Source of the DNA: Salinimicrobium marinum
GTDB taxonomy: Bacteria > Bacteroidota > Bacteroidia > Flavobacteriales > Flavobacteriaceae
DNA length: 64,000 nucleotides
Assembly: GCF_014651535.1 (NCBI RefSeq)
Contig: NZ_BMXB01000012.1
Coordinates: forward strand, 1 to 64,000
Reading direction: 5' to 3'
Below, piece after piece: positions 55,206-64,000 of this stretch; position 1 is the first letter of the stretch; every line of letters starts with the position of its first letter. The notes beneath the pieces are model-generated. The model did no database searches. It worked only from the letters and a program-made list of their open reading frames with translations, and had not been told where the DNA came from. A program made the position numbers and the translations under genes.

Positions 55206-55964
55206 ATGAAATTAGTAGTATCGGAAAAATTTAAATCGTCAACAGCAGAAATCTCATCCTTTATAGAAAATTTCCCTCAAGGACAATTGTTCGGAAAAGG
55301 AACAAGAAATCAAATAAGGATCTTTTCTCTACAAGAAAAAGATATCAATATTAAATCCTTTAAAGTTCCAAATGCGGTAAATAAGATCGTTTACAGATTT
55401 CTTCGGAAATCCAAGGCGGAGCGATCATTCGAATATGCTCATCGTTTACTGTTGAAGGGTATAGGGACTCCTTATCCCATTGCTTACGCAGAAGAAAAGA
55501 GCGGGATTATATTCCGAAGAAGTTATTATATCAGTGAACATATGACCTGTGATCTCACATTTCGGGAATTGGTCCACCAGCCGGATTTTCCGGACCACGA
55601 GAAGATTCTGCGAGCGTTTACAAGATTCAGTTTTATGCTTCATGAAAAAGAAGTTGAATTTCTGGATCATTCCCCGGGAAATACCTTAATTAAAAAAAAA
55701 GGCGAAGGTTATCTTTTTTCCCTGGTTGATCTCAACCGAATGAATTTTAGGTCTCTCGATTTTGATACCCGAATGAAGAACCTTTCCAGGCTTACTCCCA
55801 AAAAAGAAATGATAGTAATTATCGCAAATGAGTACGCGAAATTATTTAAAAAGCCGGAAGCTGAAGTATTTGAAAAATTATGGTTTTATACTACTGATTT
55901 TCAGGCCCGGTTTCAACGAAAAAAAATTCTTAAAAAGAAATTAAAGTTCTGGAAGAAAAATTAA
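55206..55964 (+). CDS. lipopolysaccharide kinase (WaaP/InaA/KdkA-like)
   Basis: 252 residues. Protein-kinase-like fold: LFGKGTRNQIRIFS (ATP loop), ERSFEYAHRLLLKGIGTPYPIAYAEEK (the Lys/Glu pair region), VEFLDHSPGNTLIKKKG (catalytic Asp and Asn) and LVDLNRMNF (metal-binding Asp). Phosphorylates a sugar of the LPS inner core in related bacteria. No tail domain. Adjoins glycosyltransferases, which supports LPS or surface-glycan function. Confidence 0.8.
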   Translation: MKLVVSEKFKSSTAEISSFIENFPQGQLFGKGTRNQIRIFSLQEKDINIKSFKVPNAVNKIVYRFLRKSKAERSFEYAHRLLLKGIGTPYPIAYAEEKSGIIFRRSYYISEHMTCDLTFRELVHQPDFPDHEKILRAFTRFSFMLHEKEVEFLDHSPGNTLIKKKGEGYLFSLVDLNRMNFRSLDFDTRMKNLSRLTPKKEMIVIIANEYAKLFKKPEAEVFEKLWFYTTDFQARFQRKKILKKKLKFWKKN

Positions 55965-55965
55965 A

Positions 55966-57000
55966 TTATTCCTTAAACAAGCGATTTATTTTCCTCCTCC
56001 TAAGGAACGAAAGCTTCCTTTTTTCTGGTACGCCATGCGTTTCTATATAATCCTCAATTGCATTGACCATTCTTAAAGAAGATTTGCCGTCGTTGTATGG
56101 GTGATAATCTGCAATTATTTCCCTACGTTGTTCGGCATAGGGATCGTGCTCTAGATTTTCTGCTACTTTTTGTTTAAGGTCTTTATATTCCCGGGAATTA
56201 TCCCATCGAATAGTTTGAGAACTGCTTCTAAAAGTTAATACAGGTTTATCCAGCAGAAGGAATTCATAAACCACAGAAGAAGTATCGCTGATCATAATAT
56301 CTGCCATAATTAAAAACTTAACGATATTTGGCTCTTCTTCAACTACAACATTTTCAACATTTTTCGCCAGAGTTCTATAAGTTTCTACGACTTTGGTATT
56401 CATCAAATCATGAAATTTAATCAGGATAAGAAATTCCTTATTTTCAGCAAGACCCTTTATTTCTTCTAAGAGAAATGGGGCAGAGGTAAGAGATGGTGAA
56501 AAAGTAGGAGCGTATAATATTATTTTTGATGCGCTTTTCTCTTGAAGTAGATCTTCCTTTTCTTTTTCATATTCACGAAGATTTTTTCCGTAAATATCCA
56601 ATTTTGACCAACCTGTTTCGATCACTTCAAAGTCTTTATATTTCTGCTGAAGTTGACGGAATTTCTTAGTAAAGTAAGGTCCTTGTGTAAGATATAAATC
56701 AAAATAATGCCTTATCCTGAAATGTCCTTTTTTCTCCCCGGCCAGGCCATGGAAGATCTGAACTTTAAGTCCGCGTAAATAATACGGAACTTCATTTCCG
56801 GGGCAAAGAATGGCATCACTGCGATATGTTTTTAAATCTTCAATGTTGGAGGTATGAGGTTCGGCAGTGTATGGGAATTTAGAAGATAAATTATTAGTAA
56901 TAAACCAAAGATATTCATGCTTTTTCTCCTTTAGCACCTGCATAATAGGTTCTAAAATTCCAAATGCATAGGGATTCTGGCAAAAAAGGATAAATTTCAT
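55966..57000 (-). CDS. CDP-glycerol glycerophosphotransferase-like protein
   Basis: 344 residues. GT-B-type fold of the TagB/TagF/CDP-glycerol group: FHGLAGEKKGHFRIRHYFDLYLTQGPYFTKKF, YAPTFSPSLTSAPFL, LILIKFHDLMNTKVV and ADIMISDTSSVVYEFLLLDKPVLTFRSS are typical. In Gram-positives such enzymes transfer polyol phosphates from CDP-alditols. In this Gram-negative setting, use of CDP-glycerol or CDP-ribitol is uncertain. It lies 3 bp from the nucleotidyltransferase gene upstream. Confidence 0.8.
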   Translation of the reverse strand: MKFILFCQNPYAFGILEPIMQVLKEKKHEYLWFITNNLSSKFPYTAEPHTSNIEDLKTYRSDAILCPGNEVPYYLRGLKVQIFHGLAGEKKGHFRIRHYFDLYLTQGPYFTKKFRQLQQKYKDFEVIETGWSKLDIYGKNLREYEKEKEDLLQEKSASKIILYAPTFSPSLTSAPFLLEEIKGLAENKEFLILIKFHDLMNTKVVETYRTLAKNVENVVVEEEPNIVKFLIMADIMISDTSSVVYEFLLLDKPVLTFRSSSQTIRWDNSREYKDLKQKVAENLEHDPYAEQRREIIADYHPYNDGKSSLRMVNAIEDYIETHGVPEKRKLSFLRRRKINRLFKE

Positions 57001-57003
57001 GAT

Positions 57004-57680
<677 letters not shown>

Positions 57681-57684
<4 letters not shown>

Positions 57685-58778
57685 TGTATTTGTTTTAATT
57701 CAGCTATTTTGCCACTGGAATTAGTTTGTAAAAAAGTATTCAGTTTTGCTAATATAAGATTTGGTTTTAGCTGCTCATAAAATTGAGCTGCTTTTTTAGT
57801 TAGTGTTTTCCTGGATAGTGCTGTTAGGAATTCAGGATGGTAATCTTTAAGGTGTACAGAAACATGATCTGCTTCATTCTCATAGATACTCCAGTTTTCT
57901 TTTTTAATCTGGGGTGAAAAAATAGAAAAGGTAGGCACATTTAATGCTTTTGCCATATTAACGGCACCACCTTCATTTCCTATAAGAGCATCGCATTGTG
58001 CTGTTATTGCCATAAATTCCCTGAGGCTCCTGCCATAGGTTTCAAAGAAAATATGCTGCTGTGTCTGTGGTGAGCAGAGATTGTATAATTCTTTGGCTTC
58101 TTTTTCCTGAGATGGAATATAATTAAAAAGCAGTTGAGCGGCAGGCACTGAAGAAATTATTTTGTTCAGGATTTCTGCCATGTATTTTAACGGATATGTT
58201 TTTTCTGAAGAGCTTCCTAGGATACCTATCATGTAAACCGGTTTGTCTACCTCTATCCCTGCATTTTTCATCAGCGCCTTTGCTGAGGATATTTCCTCTT
58301 TGGTAAGATATAGCTTAGGTTTCAATTCTGCAGGGAAATCCTTTGCGACAGCTGTTAGGAGCAACATTCTGTTCTCTATCGCCAGTCCTGCACTGGTTTT
58401 TGGGGATGTTAATAATTCGAAGGTGTGGGTATAAGCTCCTGAAGTATATTTTTTATAGTATGAAATCCGTTTTGTAGCTCCTGAAAAAGCGGAGATGATA
58501 GCGGTGTTTATTTTTGCATACACATCAATGACCAGATCGTATTTTTCTTTTTTGATTTTTTTTAAAAGCGGCAGTAGTCCATTTGGTTTCAAATCCACCA
58601 CGGGATCAAACAATAGGATTCGATCAATAAACGGATTGTGTTCCACTACAGGAAATGTATGCGTGTAAATAAGATAATGTAGTTCGGCATCGGGATACTT
58701 TTTTCGCAGGGCTTCAAAAAGAATGGAGGAGGTAAGTACATCTCCAATCATCTTTTGTTGTATAACAAGTATCTTCAT
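57681..58778 (-). CDS. glycosyltransferase family 9 (heptosyltransferase-like)
   Basis: 365 residues. IGDVLTSSILFEALRKKYPDAELHYLIYTHTFPVVEHNPFIDRIL is the GT9 N-terminal signature. The C-terminal donor half has SSSEKTYPLKYMAEIL, DALIGNEGGAVNMAKALNVPTFSIFSP (the G-N-D/E-G-G-x-x-H-like loop) and KKENWSIYE. Typically adds heptose to the LPS inner core. First gene of the GT9-nucleotidyltransferase-phosphotransferase operon. Confidence 0.85.
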
Positions 58779-58830
58779 CTATATGGTACCCCTCCCAAAA
58801 GAGGGATTTTTATTATAACACCTAACTTCT

Positions 58831-59646
58831 TTATACTGCAACATTATATTCCCTTAGCGCATCATTCAGAGAAGTTTTTTTGTTGGTGCTTTCCTTTCGT
58901 TTTCCAATAATTAAGGCACACGGCACTTGGTATTCTCCTGCGGGGAATTTCTTGGTATAACTTCCCGGAATTACTACAGATCTTGCAGGTACAAGCCCTT
59001 TCATCTCTACAGGTTCATCTCCAGTGACATCTATGATTTTGGTAGAGGCAGTTAATACCACATTTGCACCCAGTACCGCTTCTTTCTCTACTTTAACACC
59101 TTCTACTACAATACTTCTTGATCCTAAAAAGGCATTATCTTCAATAATTACAGGAGCTGCCTGTAAAGGCTCTAATACACCGCCAATTCCAACACCGCCG
59201 CTAAGGTGGACGTTTTTTCCAATTTGAGCACAACTTCCAACTGTGGCCCATGTATCGACCATGGTTCCTTCGTCAACATAAGCACCAATATTCACATAAC
59301 TTGGCATAAGGATAACTCCGCTGGAAATATAAGCGCCATGACGTGCAACAGCGTTTGGGACCACCCGGATTCCCTTTTCTTTATAGCCTCTTTTTAAAGG
59401 CATCTTATCGTGATATTCAAAAATTCCTGCTTCCAGAGTTTCCATTTTTTGAATAGGGAAATAAAGTACTACTGCTTTCTTTACCCATTCATTTACCTGC
59501 CAGCCATCTGCAGTGGGTTCTGCAACTCTTAATTTTCCCTCGTCAAGAAGCGTAATAACTTTCCTTATGGCATCAGTTGTTTCTGTTTCTTTTAGTAATT
59601 CCCTGTCGTTCCAGGCTTTTTCAATGATTTGCTGTACTTGTTCCAT
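58831..59646 (-). CDS. dapD: tetrahydrodipicolinate N-succinyltransferase
   Basis: 271 residues. Left-handed beta-helix of hexapeptide repeats after a helical N-terminus. RVVPNAVARHGAYISSGVILMPSYVNIGAYVDEGTMVDTWATVGSCAQIGKNVHLSGGVGIGGVLEPLQAAPVIIEDNAFLGSRS is the family block. Adds succinyl to tetrahydrodipicolinate in lysine/diaminopimelate synthesis. Its presence with lysA shows the succinylase route. Confidence 0.95.
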   Translation of the reverse strand: MEQVQQIIEKAWNDRELLKETETTDAIRKVITLLDEGKLRVAEPTADGWQVNEWVKKAVVLYFPIQKMETLEAGIFEYHDKMPLKRGYKEKGIRVVPNAVARHGAYISSGVILMPSYVNIGAYVDEGTMVDTWATVGSCAQIGKNVHLSGGVGIGGVLEPLQAAPVIIEDNAFLGSRSIVVEGVKVEKEAVLGANVVLTASTKIIDVTGDEPVEMKGLVPARSVVIPGSYTKKFPAGEYQVPCALIIGKRKESTNKKTSLNDALREYNVAV

Positions 59647-59685
59647 ATAATATTTTATTAGAGTAAATAAATGAATCTATTTCTT

Positions 59686-60381
59686 CTATTCCAAAGATTT
59701 CCTTGATTTATAATCGCGTAAAAAGACCAGTAGGGAATAGATGAAATATGTTATCCCCAACATCTCCAGGAGTTCTTCAATAGTATAGAGAATGAAAAAC
59801 TCTGGTATTATTATTTTTTGTGCATCTTCCATTCCTTTTTGAACAATTAACCAGCCGGTGAACATTTCAATAACCAATGCTCCTGAGATAAAAATGACTC
59901 CGGAAACTATGAAATTTTTTAATGTCTTTTTCGGCAATTCCAGTAGAAACTTTAAACAAAAGAGTCCGATAATTATTATGCCAATCCCATATATAATGAC
60001 CCAGCTGTAATGAAAGATTCCTGCAGTTTCAACATGAGATGATAAACTTCTTCCTGCCATTTCATGTATCCTGAGTAACTCATCGGAAGCCAAAAACAAG
60101 AAAAGAAAACTAAGAAACCACCAGAATCCGCGTCGGTTCTTAACTTTAAGATGAGAAAAACCTATTTTCAAAAGTAAGACAGAGGCCGTTAAGTGCAGAA
60201 GACTGGAAAAAACAGAAGGGGCATTCTTTTCTTCATCAAAATTTGTTTTTTGAAAGATATAGTCATTGTAATGAATATCTCCATTATATGCCAGAAATAA
60301 GGTAGTAAGATGTAATATGAGGAGTATAAAAATACCAATTAGTATACCGGCCAAAACTTTTTGGGGTAAATCGTGCTTCAT
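59686..60381 (-). CDS. multi-pass membrane protein, unknown
   Basis: About 231 residues from the ATG at 60381 (MKHDLPQKVLAGI); an earlier start adds 9. Six or so membrane segments: about 8-29, 55-80 (SSLLHLTASVLLLKIGFSHL), 85-105, 122-145, 155-180, 195-222. Loops are short, one contains FGISGSLLHLRI-like basic residues and another SDELLRIHEMAGRSLSSHVETAG with a His/Glu pair. No family recognised. Monocistronic by spacing. Confidence 0.6.
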   Translation of the reverse strand: MKHDLPQKVLAGILIGIFILLILHLTTLFLAYNGDIHYNDYIFQKTNFDEEKNAPSVFSSLLHLTASVLLLKIGFSHLKVKNRRGFWWFLSFLFLFLASDELLRIHEMAGRSLSSHVETAGIFHYSWVIIYGIGIIIIGLFCLKFLLELPKKTLKNFIVSGVIFISGALVIEMFTGWLIVQKGMEDAQKIIIPEFFILYTIEELLEMLGITYFIYSLLVFLRDYKSRKSLE

Positions 60382-60495
60382 CAAAAATGGATGTAGATTT
60401 TGCCGCAAATTTAAAATAAATATAGCAGAAATAGGACTTGCAGATTTTCAAATAGCAGATTAAGTTCATTAATTTTTATATTGTGACAATCGCCG

Positions 60496-60503
60496 TACCT
60501 TTG
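60496..60503 (+). promoter_or_regulatory. -7 box of ruvX
   Basis: TACCTTTG, matching TAnnTTTG, 15 bp before the ruvX ATG. No standard -33 element at the usual spacing. Confidence 0.4.
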
Positions 60504-60518
60504 CAAAAAATATAAATA

Positions 60519-60932
60519 ATGGCAAGGATTTTGGCAATAGACTTTGGGAGTAAACGAACCGGAATAGCGGTGACAGATGAACTCCAGATTATTGCTTCAG
60601 GATTGACCACTGTTCTTACTGCCGATCTTTTGACTTTTCTGGAAAAATATTTCTCTCAGGAGAAGGTTGAAATGGTTCTTGTGGGAGAACCAAAGCAAAT
60701 GGATAATACGGCATCAGAAAGTGAAATCAGCATTCAGGAGTTTCTGAATAAGTTTTCAGAAAAATTTCCGGAGAAAGAACTGAAGAGGGTCGATGAACGC
60801 TTTACTTCTAAAATGGCAGTCCAAACCATGATTGACAGCGGACTTAAAAAGAAGAAGCGCCAGAACAAGGCATTGGTTGATGAAATTAGTGCCACCATAA
60901 TTCTGCAATCTTACTTATATAATAAAAGATAA
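60519..60932 (+). CDS. ruvX: Holliday junction resolvase-like RuvX (YqgF)
   Basis: 137 residues, RNase H fold. MARILAIDFGSKRTGIAVTDELQII has the first acidic catalytic residue, VLVGEPKQMDNTASESE the second region, and RVDERFTSKMAVQTM the DERxTS motif. Related enzymes resolve Holliday junctions or mature 16S rRNA. Followed by def on the same strand. Confidence 0.93.
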   Translation: MARILAIDFGSKRTGIAVTDELQIIASGLTTVLTADLLTFLEKYFSQEKVEMVLVGEPKQMDNTASESEISIQEFLNKFSEKFPEKELKRVDERFTSKMAVQTMIDSGLKKKKRQNKALVDEISATIILQSYLYNKR

Positions 60933-60980
60933 AAGTTGCTGAAATTTTTTAAGGTTGATTAAAAACATTATACAATAGAA

Positions 60981-61571
60981 ATGGTTTTACCAATAGTAGC
61001 GTACGGTGATCCCGTACTGCGTAAAAAAGCAAAAGAGATCACTAAAGATTATCCAAATCTTAAAGAACTAATCGAAAACATGAAGGAGACCATGTACCAG
61101 GCTTATGGTGTAGGGCTCGCGGCTCCACAAGTGGGGCTTCCTATAAGGATTTTCATGATAGATACCTCTCCTTTTGCCGAAGATGAGGAACTGGAAGAGG
61201 AGGAAAAGGAACAGTTGAAAAACCTGAAAAAGGTTTTTATTAACGCAAAGATCCTGAAAGAAGAAGGCGATGAGTGGGCGTTCAATGAAGGCTGTCTTAG
61301 TATACCAGATGTGAGGGAAGATGTATTTAGAAAACCTGAAATCACTATTGAATATTATGATGAGGATTTCGAAAAACACACCGAAACATATTCAGGATTG
61401 GCTGCCCGTGTGATTCAGCATGAGTATGACCATATTGAAGGGATCTTATTTACAGATAAACTTTCCAGCCTTAAAAAAAGGTTGATCAAAAGCAAACTTT
61501 CCAGTATTTCAAAAGGCAAGATTACAGTGGATTACCGAATGCGTTTCCCCGAATTAAAAAAAGGGCGTTAA
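60981..61571 (+). CDS. def: peptide deformylase
   Basis: 196 residues. Motif 1 GLAAPQVGLPIRIF, motif 2 EGCLSIPDV with the metal Cys, motif 3 VIQHEYDHIEGILF with HExxH. Removes formyl from new polypeptides. The acidic insertion EDEELEEEEKEQLKNLKKV between motifs 1 and 2 is longer than average. Shares direction with ruvX and DUF5606. Confidence 0.95.
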   Translation: MVLPIVAYGDPVLRKKAKEITKDYPNLKELIENMKETMYQAYGVGLAAPQVGLPIRIFMIDTSPFAEDEELEEEEKEQLKNLKKVFINAKILKEEGDEWAFNEGCLSIPDVREDVFRKPEITIEYYDEDFEKHTETYSGLAARVIQHEYDHIEGILFTDKLSSLKKRLIKSKLSSISKGKITVDYRMRFPELKKGR

Positions 61572-61629
61572 TTAGTTTTGTTTTTTAGGGCATAGATGAG
61601 ATATTTGCCACCCACAATTTAAAAATATT

Positions 61630-62055
61630 ATGGAATTAGATAAAGTAATGTCAATTTCCGGAAAACCCGGACTGTATGAATTAAAAGCTCAAACCCGCGG
61701 TGGATTCATTGCTGAATCAATGCTCGATGGAAAGAAGATTTCTGTTAATATGCGCCATAATGTGAGTTTGCTGAGTGAAATAGCTGTTTATACGTATACA
61801 GAAGAAGTGCCGCTTCGTGAGATCTTTCAAAAGATCAAGGAGAAAGAAGATGGAGGAGAGGCAATAAGCCACAAAGAATCAAAGCAAAAGCTGGAAGATT
61901 ATTTCAGCGAGATCCTGCCAGATTACGACGTGGACAGGGTTTATATCAGTGATATCAAAAAGATCATCCAGTGGTATAATTTGCTGGTCAGTAAAGGTGT
62001 AACAGATTTCGGAACTGCAAAGGGTTCTGAAAAACCATCAGACGAAGAAGAATAG
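61630..62055 (+). CDS. DUF5606 protein
   Basis: 141 residues. MELDKVMSISGKPGLYELKAQTRGGFIAESMLDGKKISVNMRHNVSLLSEIAVYTY is the conserved N-terminal block of this Bacteroidota-specific family, with a helical C-terminal region containing LPDYDVDRVYISDIKKIIQWYNLLVSKG. Function unknown. Neighbours def and mazG as in many relatives. Confidence 0.85.
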   Translation: MELDKVMSISGKPGLYELKAQTRGGFIAESMLDGKKISVNMRHNVSLLSEIAVYTYTEEVPLREIFQKIKEKEDGGEAISHKESKQKLEDYFSEILPDYDVDRVYISDIKKIIQWYNLLVSKGVTDFGTAKGSEKPSDEEE

Positions 62056-62073
62056 AATTTTTTATATTTTCAG

Positions 62074-62140
62074 AAAAGCTGACTTTCAAGGTGATTTCGT
62101 GATTTCAAAACGAAATTAATTACCTTTAGAGTCAGCTTTT
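62074..62140. repeat. long hairpin or terminator after the DUF5606 gene
   Basis: AAAAGCTGACTTTCAAGGT (62074-62092) pairs with ACCTTTAGAGTCAGCTTTT (62122-62140) at 17 of 19 positions. A second inner stem ATTTCGT / ACGAAAT (62094-62100 and 62110-62116) lies inside. The last arm runs into T8, so it is probably a strong terminator, of a more elaborate type than others in the window. Confidence 0.65.
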
Positions 62141-62192
62141 TTTTGTTGCTGTAATTGCAGAAAAGTCAGTTTTAAACATCGATAAAAATATC

Positions 62193-62966
62193 ATGAATTC
62201 CAGAAAAGATCAACTTAAGGCGATAGACAGATTATTAACTATAATGGATGAGCTGCGGGAACAATGCCCGTGGGATCGTAAGCAAACCATGACGTCTCTG
62301 CGACACCTTACCATTGAGGAAACTTATGAACTTGGCGATGCTATCCTGGAGAACGATCTTGATGAGGTTAAAAAGGAACTGGGGGATCTTTTGCTGCACA
62401 TTGTTTTCTACGCTAAAATAGGCAGTGAAACCAACGATTTTGATATTGCCGATGTTGCGAACGGTATCTGTGACAAATTGATTAGCCGTCATCCCCATAT
62501 ATATAGTGATACTAAAGTGGAGAATGAGGAAGATGTAAAAAGAAACTGGGAGAACCTTAAACTCAAGGAAGGTAAAAAGAGCGTTCTGGAAGGAGTTCCT
62601 GCTTCTCTGCCTGCCTTGGTGAAAGCGAGCAGGATCCAGGAGAAAGTTGCCGGAGTCGGGTTTGACTGGGAAAAGCCCCAGCAGGTTATTGAAAAACTGA
62701 AAGAAGAACTCGAAGAATTTCAGCAGGAAGTAGATGCGGTAAATACAGACGAAATGGAAGCCGAATTTGGCGATGTTCTCTTCTCCATGATCAATTACGC
62801 CCGCTTCCTGAATATCAATCCTGAAAATGCCCTGGAGCGAACCAATAAGAAATTTATTACCCGATTTCAATATCTCGAGGAGAAAGCAAAAGAGCAGAAA
62901 AAAGAACTGAAAGATATGACCCTTGCCGAAATGGACATTTTCTGGGAAGAGGCGAAGTTGTTGTAA
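62193..62966 (+). CDS. mazG: nucleoside triphosphate pyrophosphohydrolase MazG
   Basis: 257 residues with two repeats of the MazG helical fold. EQCPWDRKQTMTSLRHLTIEETYELGDAI carries the first E-x-x-E...D metal motif and KKELGDLLLHIVFYAKIG the second. A second half contains VIEKLKEELEEFQQEV and MEAEFGDVLFSMINYARFL. Hydrolyses NTPs, and in E. coli lowers ppGpp and housecleans nucleotides. Complete length. Confidence 0.93.
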   Translation: MNSRKDQLKAIDRLLTIMDELREQCPWDRKQTMTSLRHLTIEETYELGDAILENDLDEVKKELGDLLLHIVFYAKIGSETNDFDIADVANGICDKLISRHPHIYSDTKVENEEDVKRNWENLKLKEGKKSVLEGVPASLPALVKASRIQEKVAGVGFDWEKPQQVIEKLKEELEEFQQEVDAVNTDEMEAEFGDVLFSMINYARFLNINPENALERTNKKFITRFQYLEEKAKEQKKELKDMTLAEMDIFWEEAKLL

Positions 62967-63116
62967 TTATACAAGGCAAGTTAATTTATATCGTCAAGCT
63001 TAACTTGTTCAGCTTCTTCCGTGATCTACTTGAAAACGCTATTCAATAAGACCAGGAAAATTTTAAAACATTCGTGTATTTGTGGCTAAATTAATCACTT
63101 GCCATAAAGCATAAAA

Positions 63117-63146
63117 AAAGGTGCAGATTAAAATCCGCACCTTTCG
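63117..63146 (-). terminator. terminator of the DUF349 gene
   Basis: AAAGGTGC (63117-63124) and GCACCTTT (63137-63144) form an 8-bp stem, with AGATT/AATCT adding inner pairs; minus-strand reading continues into T-rich sequence. Confidence 0.7.
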
Positions 63147-63173
63147 TGTTTTACATTACATGGAATCTGAAGT

Positions 63174-64000
63174 CTAATACAGCGATTTTATCTTTTGAAG
63201 TTTTTCTTTCCAGATCTCCAGTTGCTCCTTATGTTTCCGGATGTTTTCATGCACTTCCTTCACTAAAGGATTGTCATCATCCACATTCGAAAAGAACTGC
63301 AGGTTATTTTCCAACTGCCTAATTTCAGCTTTCGTTTCTTCCACTTTTTTCGTCAGGAAGTAATGTTCGTTGTTGATTTTACGGTCATCATCTGCATCCT
63401 CTAAAGCCTGTACTTTATTCTCGTACTTAAGAAGCTCTGTCTGGGTTTTATCGATATCCAGTTTTTCAAAAGCCTGATCAAGGGCTTTATTAAATTTTCC
63501 TTCAATATACCGCTTACTGTGCGGTACCTTTCCATGATTTTTCCATTCTTCAATATAATTCTTGATCACCGGAAGATCCTTTTTTCTATCTCCTGAAAAT
63601 TCCATGCTCTTTAAAGAATCAAGGAGCTGTTTCTTTTTATCAAAAGCTTCGGTTTCTTCCTTGTTTTCTTCATTTCTGGAGGCATGCAAACGATCAAAAT
63701 AATGGTTACAGGCGTTTTTAAACTTCTTCCAGATCTTATCTGAATCTTTTCTTGGAACGTGCCCAATCTTCTTCCAGTCACTCTGAATTTTCTTCATGAG
63801 CGCTGTGGTTGCTTTAAAGTCTTCGCTGTCCTTATTGTCTTCAGCAATCTGTACTAACTCCAGTTTTTTCTCCAGGTTTTCATACTGTTCTTTTTTCTGG
63901 TCTTTGTAAAAACCATTCTTGTTCCGGTTAAAATTCCGTACTACTTCCTTGAATTTCTTCCAGGTTTTGTCATTTACAGCACGTGGCACTTTTCCGGCGT
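63174..64000 (-). CDS. DUF349 protein, start beyond the window
   Basis: At least 275 residues of a coiled, charged protein. The frame is open to the edge (AGKVPRAVNDKTWKKFKE...), so the true start is outside. DUF349 repeats recur with the pattern W-K-x-x-G-x-V-P-R/H: KIGHVPRKDSDKIWKKFK and NHGKVPHSKRYIEGKFN are two of them, and the fragment at the edge is a third. The C-terminus is helical and Lys/Glu-rich. Function unknown; such proteins are found in many Gram-negatives. Confidence 0.85.
   Translation of the reverse strand, partial: AGKVPRAVNDKTWKKFKEVVRNFNRNKNGFYKDQKKEQYENLEKKLELVQIAEDNKDSEDFKATTALMKKIQSDWKKIGHVPRKDSDKIWKKFKNACNHYFDRLHASRNEENKEETEAFDKKKQLLDSLKSMEFSGDRKKDLPVIKNYIEEWKNHGKVPHSKRYIEGKFNKALDQAFEKLDIDKTQTELLKYENKVQALEDADDDRKINNEHYFLTKKVEETKAEIRQLENNLQFFSNVDDDNPLVKEVHENIRKHKEQLEIWKEKLQKIKSLY

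Noticed and set aside
62235-62870. 211-codon open frame on the minus strand
   Set aside because: It lies fully antisense to mazG, whose motifs are complete, and its translation is Phe-rich and without family features.

Overview
The window reads as the chromosome of a flavobacterium (Bacteroidota, family Flavobacteriaceae or close). The protein sequences, the promoter style (TAnnTTTG -7 boxes, sometimes with TTTG or TTG 17-18 bp upstream), the scarcity of Shine-Dalgarno sites, and the mix of lipoproteins with LxxC/SxC-type lipoboxes, T-rich spacers, an NdpA-type nucleoid protein, DUF5606, DUF349 and GH3 proteins all fit. No rRNA, tRNA or CRISPR was seen.

Layout. (1) 1-7.9 kb is accessory DNA. 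It starts with a cassette-like segment (287-1261) bounded by 16-bp inverted repeats and preceded by an attC-like fold. The cassette holds a HEPN-domain gene broken by one base in an A8 tract. About 1 kb of decayed DNA follows, then a small mobile element with a J-domain-like protein, a 105-aa orphan, a serine recombinase, four small orphans and a tyrosine recombinase next to guaA. Inside this element I see two plus-strand small RNA candidates with good Bacteroidota promoters. The first is complementary to the whole 5' leader and start codon of the two left-hand element genes. (2) 7.9-20.9 kb is housekeeping: guaA, a LysM/PBP1-like protein, an OsmC protein, a DUF922 protein, a nitronate monooxygenase-like protein, mnmA, lipoproteins, a fasciclin lipoprotein, yidC and pyrG. 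(3) 20.9-38.9 kb mixes signalling (GAF-HisKA without an ATPase domain plus a response regulator), redox and GH3 proteins, a duplicated zinc-protease lipoprotein pair, an Fpg/Nei glycosylase with a DUF72 protein, an erythromycin-esterase-like protein, a potassium-channel-like protein, lysA, an MFS exporter, a LON-domain protein, sucC and an iron-sulfur CysH. (4) 39-50.5 kb has an Hsp20, a multi-frameshift surface/tail-protein pseudogene, uvrB, an ABC-2 exporter, a nucleoid-associated protein, a pRiA4b ORF-3-like protein, ctaA, a CCA-adding-type enzyme and a Sua5/YrdC protein. (5) 50.5-58.8 kb is a surface glycan or LPS-core gene block: several glycosyltransferases, a WaaP/InaA-like kinase, a CDP-glycerol-type phosphotransferase and an adjacent sugar/choline-type nucleotidyltransferase, and a GT9 heptosyltransferase-like protein. 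(6) 58.8-64 kb is housekeeping again: dapD, a membrane protein, ruvX, def, a DUF5606 protein, mazG and the start-truncated end of a DUF349 protein.

The most unusual signal is the pair of putative antisense RNAs in the mobile element. They resemble, in logic only, the RNA-IN/RNA-OUT control of Tn10. The second is the frameshifted HEPN gene in a cassette-like setting.
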